From an uncultured Myxococcales bacterium (GTDB lineage: Bacteria; Myxococcota_A; Polyangia; Fen-1088): a stretch of DNA of 35,858 nucleotides. The notes below the pieces were generated by a model. It saw only the letters and a program-made list of their open reading frames with translations. It had not been told where the DNA came from and made no database searches. Made by a program: the position numbers and the translations under genes. The DNA lies in the NCBI GenBank assembly GCA_937889515.1, contig CALAOV010000020.1:1-35858 (forward strand). The letters run 5' to 3'. Positions 32,842 through 35,858 of this stretch are shown piece after piece (position 1 is the stretch's first letter; each line of letters opens with the position of its first letter).

Positions 32842-34431
32842 TCAGACCACCGGTCCGTCGCCGCGCGTCACCAGGGTATCCCGCATCATACGCGGATCGT
32901 GGTCCGGGTGGTCGAGATTGAAGTGCAGGCCCCGGCTCTCGGGGCGCCGCCGCGCCGATTCGATGATGAGATCGGCGACGAGCGCGATGTTGCGCAGCTC
33001 GACGAGATCGCCGGTGATGGTGACGTTCCAGTAGTAGTCGCGGATCTCCGAGCGTATGAGCTCGATGCGCCGCGCGGCCCGTTCGAGGCGCCGGTCGGTG
33101 CGCACGATCCCGACGTAGTTCCACATGAGCCGGCGGATCTCGTCCCAGTTGTGGCTGACGACGACCGCGTCGTCGGGCGAGCCGGCCTCGCCCGCGTACC
33201 AGGGCGCCACGCCGGCCGGGCGCGGGTTCTGCACGTCGCGCACGTCGTCCGCCGCGCGCGCCCCGAACACCATCGCCTCGAGCAGCGAGTTGGAGGCCAG
33301 CCGGCAGGCGCCGTGCAGGCCGGTCATCGACACCTCGCCGATGGCGTAGAGGTTCTTCACCGTCGAGCGTCCGCGCTCGTCGACCCAGACGCCGCCGCAG
33401 CTGTAGTGCGCGGCCGGGACTACCGGGATCGGTTGCTTGCGCATGTCGATCCCCAGCTCCATGCAGCGGCGGTGGATGTTGGGGAACCGTTCGACCAGAA
33501 AGTCGCCCGGCAGGTGGGTCATGTCGAGATCGACGTGATCGTCGCCGGTCCGTTTCATCTCGGCGTCGATGGCGCGCGAGACGATGTCGCGCGGCGCCAG
33601 ATCCTTCATCTCGTGGTAACGCGGCATGAAGGCGGTGCCGTCGCGCAGGCGCAGGATTCCCCCCTCGCCGCGCAACGCTTCACTGATGAGGAACGACTTG
33701 GCCGCCGGGTGATAGAGGACGGTCGGGTGGAACTGGAAGAACTCCATGTTGGCGATGCGCGCGCCCACCCGGTAGGCCATCGCGACGCCGTCGCCGGTCG
33801 CGACGTCGGGATTCGAGGTGTAGAGGTAGACCTTGCCCGAGCCGCCGGTGGCCAGCACAACCGCGCGCGCGACCACGGTGACCACCTCGCCGGTGCGCTG
33901 GTCGAGCAGGTAGGCGCCGAACACCGCGTTGGGCCCGCCGTACTTGGCGGTGGTCAGCAGATCGATCGCCAGGTGGTCGGGCAGGAGCGTGATGCGCTCG
34001 CCGCGCTCGGCGACCCGCTTGAGCAACGCCTCTTGAATCGCCCAGCCGGTGGTGTCCTTGGCGTGGACGATCCGCCGCGCGGTGTGGCCGCCTTCGCGCC
34101 CGAGCTCGAGGTGGCCGGCGGCGTCGCGATCGAAGGGCACGTGCAGCTCGTTGGCGAACCACAAGATGTGCTCCGGACCTTCGCGCGCGCAGATCTCGAC
34201 CACGTCGCGGTGGCACAGGCCGTCGCCGACCCGCAGGGTATCCTCGACGTGCGCCGCGACGCCGTCGTCCGGATCGAGCGCGCCCGCCACGCCGCCCTGT
34301 GCCCAGCTGGTGTTGCCGTCGGCGGGCGCGCGTTTGGTCGCCACGATCACGCGCCCGTGCTCCGAGGCCCGCAGGGCGAAGGTGAGCCCCGCCAGCCCCG
34401 AGCCGATGACCAGGTAGTCGGTCTCGATCAC
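32842..34431 (-). CDS. nadB: L-aspartate oxidase
   Basis: Flavoprotein that oxidises L-aspartate to iminoaspartate, the first step of de novo NAD synthesis (with NadA). GTG 34431 gives 529 residues, normal for the family. The FAD-binding motif VIGSGLAGL is at 8-16. Fumarate-reductase-type active-site blocks follow: NTSWAQGGVAGAL, EGGHTARRIVHAKDTTG, FHPTVLYHP with H235, LAPRDIVSRAID with R281 (catalytic Arg), and AAHYSCGGV. GEVSMTGLHGACRLASNSLLEAMVFG near residue 385 is the second FAD contact. The C-terminal helical domain is complete. There is no strong ribosome binding site, and a 26-bp tandem repeat lies in the leader. nadA and nadC are not in the window. It starts the operon that continues into the ECF sigma factor. 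Confidence 0.95.
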   Translation of the reverse strand: MIETDYLVIGSGLAGLTFALRASEHGRVIVATKRAPADGNTSWAQGGVAGALDPDDGVAAHVEDTLRVGDGLCHRDVVEICAREGPEHILWFANELHVPFDRDAAGHLELGREGGHTARRIVHAKDTTGWAIQEALLKRVAERGERITLLPDHLAIDLLTTAKYGGPNAVFGAYLLDQRTGEVVTVVARAVVLATGGSGKVYLYTSNPDVATGDGVAMAYRVGARIANMEFFQFHPTVLYHPAAKSFLISEALRGEGGILRLRDGTAFMPRYHEMKDLAPRDIVSRAIDAEMKRTGDDHVDLDMTHLPGDFLVERFPNIHRRCMELGIDMRKQPIPVVPAAHYSCGGVWVDERGRSTVKNLYAIGEVSMTGLHGACRLASNSLLEAMVFGARAADDVRDVQNPRPAGVAPWYAGEAGSPDDAVVVSHNWDEIRRLMWNYVGIVRTDRRLERAARRIELIRSEIRDYYWNVTITGDLVELRNIALVADLIIESARRRPESRGLHFNLDHPDHDPRMMRDTLVTRGDGPVV

Positions 34432-34460
34432 GGTGTCAGTCTAATTCATCCGTCGCCCAG

Positions 34461-34512
34461 ACGTTGTCTCGCTCCGCGCGGCGCGAACGTTGTCTCGCTC
34501 CGCGCGGCGCGA
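34461..34512. repeat. Perfect 26-bp tandem duplication upstream of nadB
   Basis: Positions 34461-34486 and 34487-34512 are identical over 26 bases (each unit starts ACGTTGTCTCGC and ends GCGGCGCGA). A partial third copy (ACGT) follows. It sits in the divergent control region of nadB and the lytic transglycosylase gene. Confidence 0.9.
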
Positions 34513-34549
34513 ACGTGGTGTTCCACCGGGCACTTCCTGCCGCTTGGTT

Positions 34550-34567
34550 GCGCTCCTGACGGAGCGC
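34550..34567 (+). promoter_or_regulatory. Hairpin or operator-like inverted repeat upstream of the transglycosylase gene
   Basis: GCGCTCC (34550-34556) and GGAGCGC (34561-34567) form a perfect 7-bp inverted repeat around TGAC, 37 nt before the start codon. It may be an operator or a leader hairpin. Confidence 0.4.
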
Positions 34568-34604
34568 TCTAGTTCGGATCCGGTGTGTTACGATCCAGTC
34601 TGTC

Positions 34605-35294
34605 ATGAAGGTCTGGGCGCTTACGCTTGCCGTTGGGGCCGTGCTGTCCGGGACTGTCCAGGCCGGCACGTTCTGGTCGCGCGAGCGGGCCGACGGCGTG
34701 GTCGAGTTCACCAACAAGCAGCCGGCCGGCAAGAGCTGGAAGGTGCTGTTCAAGGCCGGACCCGGCAAGGCCTCGGCCCTGCGCGGCTCGACCGACATCG
34801 TGCCGGCCCGCGACAGCTCGCCGGCCCGTTATTCCCGCTACGACCGCGACATCCTGGACGGGCAGGCCTTCTACGGAATTCCCGAGGCCTTCATGCGCGC
34901 GGTCATCAAGACCGAGTCGGACTTCGACCCGCGCGTGGTCTCCAGCGCCGGCGCCCAGGGGCTCATGCAGCTGCTCCCCTCGACCGCGCGCCTGATGGGC
35001 GTCACCGACAACTTCGATCCGCGCCAGAATATTATGGGGGGCGCACGTTACCTCCAGGTGCTGGCTCGCCGATTTTGCCGAACGCCGGTTGCCGGAGACG
35101 ACGGGCAGCGGCTCACCGTCTGCTCACCCGAGGAGAAGGTGAAGGTGATCGCCGGCTACCACGCGGGTCCGGCGGCGGTCGAAAAATACGGCGGGATTCC
35201 CCCCTACGAAACCACCCATGCCTATGTCGCCTCGGTCTTGCGGCGCTACGAGCAGTACCGATTGTCGGCCGGCGGCTCGGGCGCGGAGCATTGA
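34605..35294 (+). CDS. Exported lytic transglycosylase (SLT domain)
   Basis: Cleaves the glycan backbone of peptidoglycan to give 1,6-anhydro ends. The 229-residue protein has a signal peptide (LTLAVGAVLSGTVQA, cleavage after VQA), a small N-terminal DUF4124-like part (FWSRERADGVVEFTNKQPAG), and an SLT domain from about 85: AFYGIPEAFMRAVIKTESDFDPRVVSSAGAQGLMQLLPSTARLMG, with catalytic E104. NIMGGARYLQVLARRF and VIAGYHAGPAAVEKYGGIPPYETTHAYVASVLRRY complete it. The insert with two Cys (FCRTPVAGDDGQRLTVCS) between the last blocks could be a disulfide-closed loop. Start ATG 34605 follows the export signal; no strong ribosome binding site is seen. The TPR gene begins one base after the stop. Confidence 0.93.
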   Translation: MKVWALTLAVGAVLSGTVQAGTFWSRERADGVVEFTNKQPAGKSWKVLFKAGPGKASALRGSTDIVPARDSSPARYSRYDRDILDGQAFYGIPEAFMRAVIKTESDFDPRVVSSAGAQGLMQLLPSTARLMGVTDNFDPRQNIMGGARYLQVLARRFCRTPVAGDDGQRLTVCSPEEKVKVIAGYHAGPAAVEKYGGIPPYETTHAYVASVLRRYEQYRLSAGGSGAEH

Positions 35295-35295
35295 G

Positions 35296-35858
35296 ATGAG
35301 CCTCTCACCCGACGCGCCCCACCTGGTCCATCTCGCCAGCGCCGGCGAGCTGGTGGCGGCCCGAAAGTTCAACGAGGCCGAGGGCGAGATCCTGCAGGCG
35401 CTGGCCGGCGTGCCCGCCGACGCCAAGGCGCTCAACCTGCTCGCGCTGGTGCGCTACAAGCTCGGCCGTCTGGAAGACGCGCACTCCACCTACCGCGAGA
35501 TCGCCGGCGCGACGCCGCAGGACGCGGGCGCGCGCCGCAATCTCGGCCTCTTGGCGCTCAAGCTCGGCCGCTTCGACGAGGCGCTCCCCGAGCTCGAGAT
35601 GGCGGTGCGGATTGCCCCCAGCGACGAGCGCGCCTGGAGCTACCTCGGGTACACCTACGCCAAGAAGGGCAAAGTCGTCGAGGCCGCGGCGGCGTTCCGG
35701 CGCGCCGGTCAGGACGCGCTGGCGGGGGAGCTCGAACAGTCGGCCAAGCTCCAGCGGGCACCCGCCCAGCTGGGGCGCACCGCCTTTGCGCGCCCGGTCG
35801 CGCTGGCGCCTCCCTTGCCGGCGCCGACGCCCGAGGGGGCCGAGCCGCGCGCCGAGGC
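35296..35858 (+). CDS. TPR-repeat protein, partial (3' end outside the window)
   Basis: The frame opens at ATG 35296, one base after the transglycosylase stop, and stays open to the window edge (187 complete codons). There is no signal peptide. It contains about four tetratricopeptide units: AGELVAARKFNEAEGEILQAL, AKALNLLALVRYKLGRLEDAHSTYREIAG, AGARRNLGLLALKLGRFDEALPELEMAVRIAP and ERAWSYLGYTYAKKGKVVEAAAAFRRAG. A Pro/Ala-rich linker starting near residue 155 leads out of the window. I recall myxobacterial proteins with this TPR start and linker that continue into an AIM24 domain, but that part is not visible here. Likely a protein-protein adaptor. Confidence 0.82.
   Translation, partial: MSLSPDAPHLVHLASAGELVAARKFNEAEGEILQALAGVPADAKALNLLALVRYKLGRLEDAHSTYREIAGATPQDAGARRNLGLLALKLGRFDEALPELEMAVRIAPSDERAWSYLGYTYAKKGKVVEAAAAFRRAGQDALAGELEQSAKLQRAPAQLGRTAFARPVALAPPLPAPTPEGAEPRAE

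Overview
The window is very GC-rich bacterial DNA with tightly packed genes. It most likely comes from a Myxococcota (Polyangia-type) bacterium. This is inferred from the lipoproteins that carry long Gly/Ala/Ser/Thr linkers straight after the lipobox cysteine, the Cys-rich DxDC-type secreted proteins, the many outer-membrane barrel proteins, and the gene-family mix. No tRNA, rRNA, CRISPR array, insertion sequence or phage gene was recognised.

Layout. (1) 1-6882: a membrane-anchored peptidyl-prolyl isomerase (minus strand, running off the left edge) faces a complete rod-shape operon, mreB-mreC-mreD-mrdA(PBP2)-rodA, whose genes are coupled by 4- to 10-nt overlaps. (2) 7015-10278: two secreted lipoprotein pectate lyases in tandem, one of family PL3 and one of PL9, both tethered by Gly-rich linkers. 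(3) 10758-13024: two paralogous outer-membrane proteins with Pro-rich N-termini and a small HExxHxxQ protein. (4) 13062-21800, minus strand: an accessory block with a Cys-rich lipoprotein, a 1652-residue Met-zincin-type metalloprotease lipoprotein and a barrel protein in one tight operon, preceded by another barrel gene whose signal-peptide region has no ATG, GTG or TTG start. (5) 21797-28648, minus strand: a DUF1579-like secreted protein and the complex I genes nuoA-B-C-D-G-H-I. nuoE, nuoF and nuoJ-N are not present here. (6) 28743-30142: a DsbA-like and a TlpA-like thioredoxin-fold pair, divergent from nuoA. (7) 30149-34431, minus strand: nadB, an ECF sigma factor, a zinc-finger anti-sigma with TPR-like periplasmic part, and an outer-membrane protein, all coupled. 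(8) 34605-end: a lytic transglycosylase and a TPR protein cut by the right edge.

How they work together. The shape operon, the lytic transglycosylase and the periplasmic isomerase serve envelope growth. The nuo genes and NadB serve respiration and NAD synthesis. The thioredoxin-fold pair handles periplasmic thiols. The pectate lyases and the metalloprotease look like an externally directed polymer-degrading set. The sharpest non-coding signal is at 28675-28732: a perfect 12-bp palindrome contains the -35 hexamers of two back-to-back promoters, each with a 17-nt spacer, reading into nuoA on one side and the dsbA-like gene on the other. The candidates for less-described systems are the Cys-rich lipoprotein/Met-zincin/barrel operon and the recurring post-lipobox motif shared by several lipoproteins.
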